From assembly GCA_002839095.1 (NCBI GenBank), contig PGXL01000004.1, positions 62,001-126,000 of the forward strand: 64,000 nt of DNA, given 5' to 3'. Positions 46,450-55,126 of this stretch are shown piece after piece. The stretch is from Tenericutes bacterium HGW-Tenericutes-2 (lineage in GTDB: Bacteria > Bacillota_I > Bacilli_A > Acholeplasmatales > Acholeplasmataceae). Under the pieces are notes generated by a model. The model was not told the DNA's origin. It saw nothing but the letters and a program-made list of their open reading frames with translations, and searched no databases. The first letter of the stretch is position 1. Each line of letters opens with the position of its first letter. The translations under genes were made by a program, and so were the position numbers.

Positions 46450-47808
46450 TTGGTATGGAAATTAAACACTTGGAAGGATCAATTAACGAAAATAGAATAC
46501 TATGTTAATGGAACACTGAGTTATACACAAACTCTTTCCTATGATTCAAGTGGAAATGTAACTTCAATCCTAGACACTCGCTCAAGCTATTTGACTATTA
46601 ACTTTGAATGGAATGGAAGGGATTTGACTAGAAGACAACAATACTCCTCTATAACTCAAATGAAATATGATGATCAAGGCATAAGAACCTATAAAAATTC
46701 AGGAGGAGTTACAACTACATATACATTAAATGGATATCTAGTTCTTCTTGAGAAGATAGGAACTATCACAATTTATTACACTTATGATCAACAAGGTGCA
46801 TTACTCAGTATGAACTACAATGGCACAGAGTTTTTCTATATTACAAATTTACAGGGTGATATCATAGAAATGGTAGACATCAATGGCAATACTGTGGTTA
46901 AATATAGATATGATGCATGGGGGAATATCATCTATTCATGGTATGATACCGGATTAGGATACAATTTAGCAACAATCAATCCATATCGATATCGCGGATA
47001 TCGTTATGATAATGATTTAAAGCTTTATTATTTACAGTCAAGATATTATGATCCTTCAATTGGGAGATTCATTAATGCGGACTCTGTGAATTATTTAGAT
47101 CCTAGTGGATATACAGGATTGAACTTATATGCTTATTGTGGAAACAATCCAGTCATGTTTACAGACAGCACTGGACATGCACGTGAATACTGGTATATTG
47201 CAGTAGGCTTAGTTGCTGTATTAGCAATTGCAACTGTGATTACATGTGGTGGTGCTGGAGTTGCTTTTGCTGCGATTGGATATGCTTCCCAGGGAATCAC
47301 ATTGGTTGGATTATCTACCACTGCAACTGTGTTTGCATACGCAACTGCTGGATCAGCAGGAGCTCTTGCTGCAGTAGGAATGTTTTCTGCAATGTCATCT
47401 TCATCAATCGAAGAGTTTGATGATTCTGGTGGTATTGCCCTAGCAATGACTGCTACTGGCGGCCTTGTAGGTGGTTATATTGGATATCTTGCAACAAGAC
47501 CAAGCTTTTATAGAGCAATGTCAGCTGCAGAGGTTCAAGCAGTTAAAGATAGTGGATATTTGCGTGGAGGTAAAGAGGGACAGACATTCTTCACCAATAC
47601 ACCGTATTATTCCTCCGGGACTGCTCAATCTCATTTATCGTTGCCTACATCACCTGATTATATGATGCAGTTTAGAATATCAAATAATCCAAATATTTAT
47701 GGACCTCAAACTGTTAGATCTATATATGGATATAATGGCGGTGGAGTCGAGTTCTATACGTATGATCGCGTTAAAGTCATTATCGAGAGTATCTGGAGAT
47801 TGAAGTAA
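46450..47808 (+). CDS. RHS-repeat protein with C-terminal toxin-like domain (5'-truncated)
   Basis: The frame is open from 46378 but has no good start; TTG 46450 is the first candidate and has no ribosome site, so this is probably the 3' end of a larger RHS gene. Residues 1-180 hold YD/RHS repeats (YDSSGNVTSI, YRYDAWGNIIYSW). Residues 180-242 are the RHS core, YRYRGYRYD..., RYYDPSIGRFINADS and YAYCGNNPVM. Residues 245-345 are hydrophobic, as in pretoxin regions. The tail (352-452) has SFYRAMSAAEV (Arg355), TFFTNT and GGGVEFYTYD (Glu434), an R-[ST]-E-like order of an ADP-ribosyltransferase toxin; that is a weak inference. A likely immunity gene follows 14 nt later. Confidence 0.8.
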   Translation: MVWKLNTWKDQLTKIEYYVNGTLSYTQTLSYDSSGNVTSILDTRSSYLTINFEWNGRDLTRRQQYSSITQMKYDDQGIRTYKNSGGVTTTYTLNGYLVLLEKIGTITIYYTYDQQGALLSMNYNGTEFFYITNLQGDIIEMVDINGNTVVKYRYDAWGNIIYSWYDTGLGYNLATINPYRYRGYRYDNDLKLYYLQSRYYDPSIGRFINADSVNYLDPSGYTGLNLYAYCGNNPVMFTDSTGHAREYWYIAVGLVAVLAIATVITCGGAGVAFAAIGYASQGITLVGLSTTATVFAYATAGSAGALAAVGMFSAMSSSSIEEFDDSGGIALAMTATGGLVGGYIGYLATRPSFYRAMSAAEVQAVKDSGYLRGGKEGQTFFTNTPYYSSGTAQSHLSLPTSPDYMMQFRISNNPNIYGPQTVRSIYGYNGGGVEFYTYDRVKVIIESIWRLK

Positions 47809-47822
47809 AGGAAGGTATTTAA

Positions 47823-48122
47823 ATGAGAACACCAAAAATTATAATCTCAGAACCATGGGATTTTATAAATCCAAGAACTAATGATAATTCAATGACCTTT
47901 TCACACAAAAAACAGGTTGAATACAAAGGCACAAAAGTTGATCTTGTTAGATTAGTAAAACCATTTGAATACCTGGGACAACAAGTTGAAATTCTAATTT
48001 TGGTACCTAGATATCAAAAAAAGAATAACAAGACATTCAATATATTAATCGTTGATGAAGATACATCCGATAACGTAATTGACAATGCAAAATATATGTT
48101 TATTGGTTCTCTTGAACCCTAA
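47823..48122 (+). CDS. Probable immunity protein for the first RHS toxin tip
   Basis: A 99-residue cytoplasmic protein starting MRTPKIIISEPWDFINP, mixed alpha/beta, rich in charged residues. No family recognised. A small soluble gene directly after a toxin tip (14 nt, GGAAGG ribosome site) is the standard place for a cognate immunity gene in polymorphic toxin loci. Role inferred from position only. Confidence 0.6.
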   Translation: MRTPKIIISEPWDFINPRTNDNSMTFSHKKQVEYKGTKVDLVRLVKPFEYLGQQVEILILVPRYQKKNNKTFNILIVDEDTSDNVIDNAKYMFIGSLEP

Positions 48123-48187
48123 TTCAATTACAAAGGTTTTTGACAAGGACAAATCAAACATGTGAATCGATCACCCCAAATATATAA

Positions 48188-48820
48188 ATGAAGTCAAGAA
48201 ACCCAGTGCATAAATGTTTATACACTTTCTCAATATTTGTCATGCTTATGTCTGACTACATTACTCCAGTCATGCATATTGATCTAACTGGGGAATCATT
48301 GCTACTTATATTAGGTGCTATATTTATAGGTGGACTGATGGGTGGAACTGCTTGTTTATTTAGTAAAGCTGATAGTGAAGATCCATGGGGAGCATTCTTT
48401 GGAGGCTTTATCAATGGTGCAATAAATACTGCAGGTTTAGCAGCTGCAATAGCAACAGGTGGTATGTGGGGATTAGCAATAGCAGCTGGAAGTGGATTTG
48501 TCGGTGGTTTTTTAGGAAATACTGCCAATCAATTTATATCATATGATAATTTTAGTTTTGGATTGGCATTAACAAGCGGAGGTGTATCCGCAGCTTATAA
48601 TATGATTATCTTTGGTGGTTATATTCTCTCTGGTATAGGTGTATACGGAACATGGGGAGAAAGATTTATCCAAGCAATAGTTTCAAGCATATTTTCAGTC
48701 GCTGCGCAAGGTTACATCGGTGGTGTTATGATTAATCCAATTAGATTTTGGGAGAAAAGAAATAGTTTTTCATCTGTTAAGCAAGACAACGCTGGTATGA
48801 ATATATTACTATGGAGATAG
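48188..48820 (+). CDS. Orphan RHS C-terminal tip with hydrophobic region
   Basis: A 210-residue protein. Residues 20-36 (YITPVMHIDLTGE) correspond to the end of an RHS core (NNPVMxxDPSG), and residues 36-180 are Gly/Ala-rich hydrophobic segments like the membrane-active pretoxin region of RHS proteins. The C-terminus is short and shows no known toxin motif, so the toxin part may be lost or the hydrophobic domain itself may act on membranes. No RHS repeats precede it, so it is a displaced cassette. The ATG has no good ribosome site. Confidence 0.6.
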   Translation: MKSRNPVHKCLYTFSIFVMLMSDYITPVMHIDLTGESLLLILGAIFIGGLMGGTACLFSKADSEDPWGAFFGGFINGAINTAGLAAAIATGGMWGLAIAAGSGFVGGFLGNTANQFISYDNFSFGLALTSGGVSAAYNMIIFGGYILSGIGVYGTWGERFIQAIVSSIFSVAAQGYIGGVMINPIRFWEKRNSFSSVKQDNAGMNILLWR

Positions 48821-48824
48821 AAAA

Positions 48825-49280
48825 ATGAAGAAGGTAAAATTCAGAATCTTAATATACGTGCCAATATTTACATTTTCACTATTACTTATATCGGTATTTA
48901 CTTTAATATTGATCTCACCTTACCTAAACAATGATGAATCAATAGCGGTTAAAATGGCATCAGTTTTTTCTCTTACTATAATTCCATTAACATTATTTAT
49001 GTATACTTTCTTTACTATGTGGCCAAGTGTGGAGTTTAGTGGAAATGGAATAGAGAAAACATTGTTGGGAAAAAAACAAAGGTTTATTTCTTGGGATGAT
49101 GTATATGAGATAAAAAGAATCAAAACAGGAATTGCAGAGTGGTTGTTTTTCTCTAAAGTGAGTTTGGAGGGGAAAACAATTGACAAATGCAGAAATAGAA
49201 AAGACAACATTTTTATAGTGAGCACCAAAGAAATTGAAGAAGTGATTGAACATTTCGCACCTAATAGACTATTGAAATAA
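48825..49280 (+). CDS. Membrane protein with two helices, possible immunity protein
   Basis: A 151-residue protein with two N-terminal membrane helices (about residues 8-32 and 43-67) and a soluble C-terminal domain (VEFSGNGIEKTLLGKKQRF, SWDDVYEIKR) resembling the PH-like domains of small bacterial membrane proteins. It is four bases after the orphan tip, the usual immunity position; if that tip attacks membranes, a membrane immunity protein would fit. No specific family recognised. Confidence 0.65.
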   Translation: MKKVKFRILIYVPIFTFSLLLISVFTLILISPYLNNDESIAVKMASVFSLTIIPLTLFMYTFFTMWPSVEFSGNGIEKTLLGKKQRFISWDDVYEIKRIKTGIAEWLFFSKVSLEGKTIDKCRNRKDNIFIVSTKEIEEVIEHFAPNRLLK

Positions 49281-49406
49281 TTCATTTCAATATTTATTAA
49301 GTGTAAAAAACCAACTACATGGATTCATCTCATAAGCTTTTTAACTGTAATATACAATAGTTGGTATGCAGGACTTGATATTATTGCTTATTGTGGAAAC
49401 AATCCA

Positions 49407-49952
49407 GTGATGTACTCTGACCCCAGCGGCAATTTTGCGATATCACTAACTGTGCTGGGATTGATTATTGGTGCAGTCGTTGGTGCAGCAGCAGGAGGTA
49501 TAGTCGCTTACAATATAGCAAAAGATCATGGTGAAGAAGGTTGGGATCTTGTTGGATGGACTGTATTAGGTATTTTTGGTGGTGGAATAATAGGTGGTGC
49601 CCTTGGTGCTGGTGCAGGGGCACTAGTAACACATTTTACTGGAATAACAGGACTATCTGTTACGAAATACAGTATAGCATTCACTCACAAGGTCACAGTA
49701 TTAGGACATATGCCGGGATATATTGGTGCAGCTAAAGCAACTGGATCAGGATATTATTTAATCTCTGAGAAATTATATCAAAGTCTTACCCCTGTAGAAA
49801 GATGGGCAAGCAATCTTCAGTATTTGAAAGATGCTCATACATTAGGAACCCAGTTTGTAGTTGCACCAGATTATGTGGTTCGTGCAGGTGGAACATTATG
49901 GCAAGAGATTCAGTATTTAATTGAACAAGGGATAGCTTGGATTTTTGGGTAA
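49407..49952 (+). CDS. Second orphan RHS C-terminal tip with toxin-like domain
   Basis: The frame is open from 49281 and reads YNSWYAGLDIIAYCGNNPVM... before the possible GTG start at 49407, so this is the terminal piece of an RHS core (AYCGNNPVMYSDPSG) without its repeats. A Gly-rich hydrophobic part (residues 7-75) follows. The last 90 residues (VTVLGHMPGYIGAAKATG..., ERWASNLQYL, GTQFVVAPDYV) resemble a common RHS/Wap toxin domain whose members begin VLGxxPxY; its activity is not known to me. The next gene is small and likely immunity. Confidence 0.65.
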   Translation: MMYSDPSGNFAISLTVLGLIIGAVVGAAAGGIVAYNIAKDHGEEGWDLVGWTVLGIFGGGIIGGALGAGAGALVTHFTGITGLSVTKYSIAFTHKVTVLGHMPGYIGAAKATGSGYYLISEKLYQSLTPVERWASNLQYLKDAHTLGTQFVVAPDYVVRAGGTLWQEIQYLIEQGIAWIFG

Positions 49953-49963
49953 ACATTTAAAGA

Positions 49964-50266
49964 ATGGAAGTTGAAATCGTGAATAAAAAACAAGAAGAAG
50001 CTTTGAATGATATTAGCAAACTATTAATGCAAAAAAGAGCAAAACTTATCTCATTTGAATATTATGAAAAAATATTCGGAAATATTGTTTTAAAAATTGA
50101 GTATCAAAATGAAGATCATCTTTTTGTGACGGATCGAAGCGAAGTATATCATAACGGTAAGTTTTTATTTGAATTTAATCAGGCTGGTTATGACTATTAC
50201 AAAAAAACTTCTAAATCACCTTCTGTCTATTTTCTTATGAAAGCAATAGACGAGACATTAAAGTAA
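49964..50266 (+). CDS. Probable immunity protein for the second orphan tip
   Basis: A 100-residue soluble protein (KQEEALNDISKLLMQKRAKL, VYHNGKFLFEFNQAGYDYY). ATG 49964 has little ribosome site; GTG 49979, eight bases after GGAAG, may be the true start. Not recognised by family; called immunity from size and position right after the toxin tip. Confidence 0.6.
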   Translation: MEVEIVNKKQEEALNDISKLLMQKRAKLISFEYYEKIFGNIVLKIEYQNEDHLFVTDRSEVYHNGKFLFEFNQAGYDYYKKTSKSPSVYFLMKAIDETLK

Positions 50267-50388
50267 GGTTAGTATTACTAATGAACTTAATGTAGCTATA
50301 CTAATAGCAACGTTATCGCGGACTAAACTGTTCTAGTGTTAAGTATGACCAAACAATATGTGTTTTATGAAGTTAGAATATTTAGACT

Positions 50389-50419
50389 AAGGAGTGTTCA
50401 AAAAAACATTCCTTTTTTT
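50389..50419 (+). terminator. Terminator closing the RHS cassette array
   Basis: AAGGAGTGTT/AACATTCCTT (50389-50398, 50405-50414, one G-U pair), then five more T. Confidence 0.85.
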
Positions 50420-50641
50420 ATGCAAAATGTACAAACAAAATTTTTAATAATGCCACATTATGTCATAAGCGCTTCATATACTGAATACATAAGAAGTGCT
50501 AAAATATATGAAATAAGAAAAATCCAACAAAATAAAAGTAAAAACCATTCTGCTGTCTATTGTAAAGATGAGGATTATAAAATTTTTAAGTCAATAGTTT
50601 TAAAACTGATCGAAAAAAATTAATGATAGAAAGTAGGTTTT

Positions 50642-52246
50642 ATGTTGATAACATTAAATTATAAGATAACGGCACTATACTGTAGATTATCAAGAGATGA
50701 TGATTATCATGGCGATAGTGCCAGTATTCAAACTCAAAAACAAATGCTTGAGCAGTATGCTAAACAAAATCAGATTCATCATACGAATTTCTATATTGAT
50801 GATGGTTATTCTGGTACATCATTCGAAAGACCTGGCTTTCAATCAATGATTGCAGATATTGAAAAGAATAAAATCAGCACCATTATCACTAAAGATTTAT
50901 CTCGACTTGGTAGGGATTACTTAAAGACAGGTTATTACCTTGAAAACTACTTTCCAGAACATAAGGTAAGATTTATCGCTATTAATGACAATGTGGATAG
51001 TAGTAAAGAGCATCAGGATTTTACACCATTTAGAAACATTATGAATGAATGGTATGCCAAAGATATCAGTAAGAAAATAAAATCAGCCTATCACACCAAG
51101 GCACTTGAAGGTAAATTTACTGGTCCATTTGCACCTTATGGTTATATGAAAGACCCAAACAATAAACACAAGCTAATTGTTAATCCTGAAACTGGACGAG
51201 TAGTTAAACGGATATTCGATCTAGCAAGAAGTGGATTAACGACATTCAAGATTTCAATGATAATGAATAAAGACAAGATTTTAAAACCTAGAGCACAAAT
51301 TATAAAGGATCATGGAAAATATGTCATGGACCAGTTTATTAAATATCCTTATGATTGGAGTTCAAGAAGTGTTCACGCAATGTTGAATAACACCGAGTAT
51401 CTTGGACATCTTGTCTGCAATAGAAAAATATCTAAATCATTTAAGGATAGAACACTTACTAATGTTCCAAAGGTAGATTGGATTATTGTTAAGAACACAC
51501 ATGAAGCACTAGTTGATGAGGAAACATTTGATATGGTTCAATCAATCATTTCTGTAAAGCGGACAAATGTCAAAGAAACACATACTTATCAAATGTTTGT
51601 AGGACTTCTCAGATGTCCTCATTGTGGCAAGACATTATCATTTTCAAGATACAATAACAGAAAGAGTTTTGGATCCTATGCGTGTTCAACTTATAGAAGA
51701 TTTGGTAAAGGGTATTGTACAACACACTACATCAGCTATGAAAAGCTTTACAGCATTGTCTTAGAAGATATTAGTAAGCACTTAAAACAAGCGAAAATCA
51801 ATGAGGAATCAATTTTAAAGCATATTCTTGAATCTAATCAAATCAAGCAACAAAAGAATTTAAATAGACACCAAAAAGATGTTTTAAAATTTGAGAAAAG
51901 AGTTGAAGAGATTAATATCTTAATCAAAAAAATCTATGAAGACCGAGTAAATGAAAAAATAAGTGAAGAACGTTTCACAATATTTTTAAGTGATTATGAA
52001 CAAGAGCAAAAAAACATCAAAGAAGATATTAACTATTTAAGATTAGAACTATGTGACTATAAAGATAAAAAAGATGAAACCGATAAGTTTTTAAGTATCA
52101 TAAGAAAATACACTTATACTAATGAACTGGATGCAAGTATATTAAACGAAATGATCGAGAAGATACTAATCTATGATGCAGAAAAGGTAAACGGAGAAAA
52201 ACAACAAAGAGTTGACATTTATTATAAGTTTGTAGGAATACTGTGA
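50642..52246 (+). CDS. Large serine recombinase (Tn1549/TnpX type)
   Basis: A 534-residue site-specific recombinase. The N-terminal catalytic domain has ALYCRLSRDDD with the nucleophile Ser17, then FIDDGYSGTSFERPGF-like (IDDGYSGTSFERPGFQ) and TKDLSRLGRDYLKTG with the catalytic Arg. Next come the recombinase domain (PYGYMKDPNNKHKL, LNNTEYLGHLVCNRK) and a zinc ribbon (LRCPHCGKTLS...YACSTY...KGYCTTH). A coiled coil at 400-480 completes the layout. It is full length and apparently intact, but no other transposon genes are visible. It lies within the RHS remnants, with RHS-like sequence on both sides. Confidence 0.9.
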   Translation: MLITLNYKITALYCRLSRDDDYHGDSASIQTQKQMLEQYAKQNQIHHTNFYIDDGYSGTSFERPGFQSMIADIEKNKISTIITKDLSRLGRDYLKTGYYLENYFPEHKVRFIAINDNVDSSKEHQDFTPFRNIMNEWYAKDISKKIKSAYHTKALEGKFTGPFAPYGYMKDPNNKHKLIVNPETGRVVKRIFDLARSGLTTFKISMIMNKDKILKPRAQIIKDHGKYVMDQFIKYPYDWSSRSVHAMLNNTEYLGHLVCNRKISKSFKDRTLTNVPKVDWIIVKNTHEALVDEETFDMVQSIISVKRTNVKETHTYQMFVGLLRCPHCGKTLSFSRYNNRKSFGSYACSTYRRFGKGYCTTHYISYEKLYSIVLEDISKHLKQAKINEESILKHILESNQIKQQKNLNRHQKDVLKFEKRVEEINILIKKIYEDRVNEKISEERFTIFLSDYEQEQKNIKEDINYLRLELCDYKDKKDETDKFLSIIRKYTYTNELDASILNEMIEKILIYDAEKVNGEKQQRVDIYYKFVGIL

Positions 52247-52339
52247 AACGAGTGAAAAACATTTGATTTTGAAGATTTTACTATAAAAAGAAGTTACAAC
52301 TTGATATAATGAAGGTATAAAAACAGCTATGAATTAGTT

Positions 52340-52465
52340 ATGCTGGGGTACAGGCATATTACTCCAGTGATGTATATATACCCAATCATCTATAATGCTG
52401 CTTTAGTCACGAATCAACAAAACACACATATTGCAGCACCACAAAAAATGATTGATTCACTCTAG
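52340..52465 (+). pseudogene. Fourth RHS-junction remnant, beyond the recombinase
   Basis: A 41-codon frame MLGYRHITPVMYIYPIIYNA... ends at TAG 52463-52465. Its HITPVMYI matches DYITPVMHI of the orphan tip at 48.2 kb, and the DNA ATTACTCCAGTnATGnATAT is shared at 48263 and 52358. It has no RHS repeats, toxin or immunity gene and appears to be a fragment. Confidence 0.45.
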
Positions 52466-52494
52466 AAGAGAAATGTTGATATAAAGAAAAAAAT

Positions 52495-52545
52495 AAAATA
52501 AAAAAAATGAGAGTATAGTATTTAAACTGTACCCTCATTTTATTT
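52495..52545 (-). terminator. Terminator of dps
   Basis: On the minus strand AAATGAGGGTA pairs with TACTCTCATTT (one G-U) and is followed by a long T-run; the plus strand also has TTTTATTT, so it may act in both directions. Confidence 0.8.
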
Positions 52546-52563
52546 ACATCGTATATTCTAATA

Positions 52564-52998
52564 TTACTTCAAAGTAAAAGTTAACATCCAAATGTGTTTT
52601 TCAAAGCTTGCAAGTGTTCCGATTACTAAATCAGCAGTCACTTCATCTCCATGATCTTCAGCTAATTTCAATACTTCCTTAAGTTCAATTGCTAATAGCT
52701 TGAAATCATCTAAAACATGTTTAATCATTTCTTCTGGTTTTTCAGTTCCACTAGCTTCCTTAATAGATGTTAATGCTAAATATCCTTTAAGGTTAGAAAC
52801 TGGATTTCCACCAATCATTAACAATCTTTCTGCATAAGCATCATAAAGCTCATTCACTTCATCATAAAATTCTTCAAATTTTGCATGTAGTGGATAAAAA
52901 TTAGGACCTGTTACATACCAGTGAAAATGATGTAACTTCGTAAATAAAACACTAAAATTTGCTACTTGCTTGTTTAAAGCTTGATATAGTTTTTCCAT
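52564..52998 (-). CDS. dps: Dps-family DNA-protecting ferritin-like protein
   Basis: A 144-residue four-helix ferritin-like protein. Ferroxidase residues appear in LHHFHWYVTGPNFYPLHAKFEEFYDE (the His of HHFHWYVxG, then Asp/Glu of LHxxFEEFYDE), the dinuclear site shared between subunits. Forms dodecamers that oxidise Fe2+ with H2O2, protecting DNA. No basic N-terminal tail, so DNA binding is not indicated. GGAAAGGG precedes the ATG; an extended -10 TGGTATAAT lies at about 53034-53042 (minus). With the SOD lost, Dps is the visible oxidative-stress gene here. Confidence 0.93.
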   Translation of the reverse strand: MEKLYQALNKQVANFSVLFTKLHHFHWYVTGPNFYPLHAKFEEFYDEVNELYDAYAERLLMIGGNPVSNLKGYLALTSIKEASGTEKPEEMIKHVLDDFKLLAIELKEVLKLAEDHGDEVTADLVIGTLASFEKHIWMLTFTLK

Positions 52999-53165
52999 TT
53001 TTATACCCTTTCCTTTCGTTTTTATACACCTCTATTATACCACAACATTAATCAATTTCCAGTGGATACACATTTCAGCAAGTATTACATAATTCGTTAT
53101 TTTCACGCTATTTTTTGTGGAAAAATCTTCTTATTTATGGTAATATTGTTAAGCGGGTGATAACT

Positions 53166-54230
53166 ATGTATGATCGATTAGAGATTATGGAAAAGCAGTT
53201 ACAACAAATGCAAGATAAACTTGCTAGTGGAACGCTTGAAGTCAAAGAAATGACGAAACTATTAAAAGAATCTAGTGCTATTCAAGAGACGGTTGAAGTA
53301 TACCGTTTTTATAAGTCTAAAGCCTCAGAACTTGAGGATTTAGAGGAAATGATTAAAGACGAAAAAGATGATGATATCCTAGAGATGGCACATCTTGAAA
53401 TCCATAATCTAAAAGAAATCCTAGAAAATACAGAAGAAAAATTGAAGATCTTATTACTACCAAAGGATCCTAATGATGAGAAAAACGTTATTATGGAAAT
53501 TAAAGGTGCAGCTGGTGGAGATGAAGGAAATATCTTTGCTGGAGATCTTTTTAGAATGTATTCTAAGTATGCTGAAACCATGGGATGGAAAATTGAAATT
53601 CTTAATGCTATGGAAGGTGCGATGGGTGGCTATACATCCATCGAATTTATGATATCAGGTAAGCAGGTTTACTCTCAATTGAAATATGAGTCAGGTACAC
53701 ACCGTGTACAACGTGTCCCTGAGACAGAATCGATGGGAAGAGTGCATACATCAACTGCTACAGTTTTAGTCATGCCAGAAGCTGAAGAATTAGAATTCGA
53801 AGTGAAGTGGGAAGACATTCGCTTTGACACATATAACTCAAGTGGTCCAGGTGGACAATCAGTAAACACAACAAAATCAGCTGTGCGCTTAACTCACATT
53901 CCAACCAATACGGTTGTTGCATGTCAAGAAGGTAAGAGTCAGCATGAAAATAAAGATAAAGCATTTAGATTATTAAAAACGAGAATTTTTGACGCGATGA
54001 TTGAAGAACAGCTCGCTAAAGAAGGCGAAGAACGTAGTAAGCTCATCGGTCGTGGTGATCGTAGTGAAAAGATTAGAACCTACAACTATCCACAAAATAG
54101 AGTATCGGATCATCGTATCGGATTAACACTCCAAAGACTTGATGTCATTATGGAAGGTAAAATTGAATTAATCTTAGAACCTCTACAAAATGAATTCCAA
54201 AAGCGTCAACTTACAGGAGAAATGAAGTGA
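53166..54230 (+). CDS. prfA: Peptide chain release factor 1
   Basis: A 354-residue release factor for UAA and UAG. The codon-recognition PxT-type motif is RVPETESMGRVHTS and the catalytic loop is SSGPGGQSVNTTKSAV (GGQ). Standard length. ATG 53166 follows GGGTGAT; a longer frame to 53115 lacks similarity. The TGA stop of this gene itself implies that release factor 2 exists elsewhere. prmC starts inside its last codon. Confidence 0.97.
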   Translation: MYDRLEIMEKQLQQMQDKLASGTLEVKEMTKLLKESSAIQETVEVYRFYKSKASELEDLEEMIKDEKDDDILEMAHLEIHNLKEILENTEEKLKILLLPKDPNDEKNVIMEIKGAAGGDEGNIFAGDLFRMYSKYAETMGWKIEILNAMEGAMGGYTSIEFMISGKQVYSQLKYESGTHRVQRVPETESMGRVHTSTATVLVMPEAEELEFEVKWEDIRFDTYNSSGPGGQSVNTTKSAVRLTHIPTNTVVACQEGKSQHENKDKAFRLLKTRIFDAMIEEQLAKEGEERSKLIGRGDRSEKIRTYNYPQNRVSDHRIGLTLQRLDVIMEGKIELILEPLQNEFQKRQLTGEMK

Positions 54231-55081
54231 CATTCGAAAAGCTCCTAAAATTGGCATATAAAAAAACAAAGGATCATCAAAAAGAGGAAGAAGCAGTTAA
54301 GCTTTTACTGATGGAACTATCTAATCAAGATCCTCATCTATTTTTCTTAAATCTTAAAAATGAGGTTGATCCAATCATTGAAAAAGACTTTTTAGAAAAA
54401 TTAGATCTTTATATTCATCATCATATCCCAGTTCAACACTTAATTGGTCACTCCTATTTTTATGGATATAAACTGATCGTGAACGATCATGTTTTAATAC
54501 CAAGAGGAGAAACTGAACAATTGGTTGAACATGTATTATTCTATTACGATAAATACTTTAATAATGATCAATTAGATGTTCTTGATTTAGGTACCGGTAG
54601 TGGTTGTATCGGACTAACTTTATCTTTAGAAGAAAAGAACTTAAATGTAACGATATCTGATATCTCTAAAGATGCTTTAGAAGTAGCAACTAAAAATAGA
54701 GATAACTTATCTGCTAATGCACAGATTATCCTAAGCGATTTATTTGAAAATATAAAATCGAAGTTTGATATCATCGTATCCAACCCACCCTATATTCCAG
54801 ATAACGAACTCGTTGACTTGATTGTTGAAAAGGAACCTAGTGTAGCTTTATATGGTGGAACACTTGGAACTGATTTCTACAAAAAGATATTAGATCAATC
54901 CAAATCCTATATCAAAGAAAAAGCTTTAATAGCCTTTGAGCATGGATATCAACAAAAAAATGAGATTTACACATATGCAAAACAAGCATATCCTAATGGT
55001 ATCATCATTCAACTCAAGGATTTAGCAGGTAAAGATAGATTTACTTTTGTTGGAATTGGCGGAGTTCTTAGCCAAGAATAA
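54227..55081 (+). CDS. prmC: Release factor glutamine methyltransferase
   Basis: A 284-residue SAM methyltransferase that modifies the Gln of the GGQ motif in release factors. VLDLGTGSGCIGLTLS is motif I and IVSNPPYIPDNEL the NPPY active site; the N-terminal helical domain has HHIPVQHLIGHSYFYG and HVLIPRGETE, typical of PrmC. GTG start overlapping the prfA stop (GTGA). Neighbour of prfA in almost all Firmicutes. Confidence 0.95.
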   Translation: MTFEKLLKLAYKKTKDHQKEEEAVKLLLMELSNQDPHLFFLNLKNEVDPIIEKDFLEKLDLYIHHHIPVQHLIGHSYFYGYKLIVNDHVLIPRGETEQLVEHVLFYYDKYFNNDQLDVLDLGTGSGCIGLTLSLEEKNLNVTISDISKDALEVATKNRDNLSANAQIILSDLFENIKSKFDIIVSNPPYIPDNELVDLIVEKEPSVALYGGTLGTDFYKKILDQSKSYIKEKALIAFEHGYQQKNEIYTYAKQAYPNGIIIQLKDLAGKDRFTFVGIGGVLSQE

Positions 55082-55126
55082 TTCATATTTTTAAAGTTTT
55101 TAAAGCCTTAACACTGTAAAATTAGA

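Noticed and set aside
50336-50623. A 95-codon reading frame before the recombinase gene
   Set aside because: It runs straight through a strong terminator hairpin (50389-50419), has no ribosome site and no recognisable family. A shorter piece from ATG 50420 (67 codons) could be real but I cannot support it.
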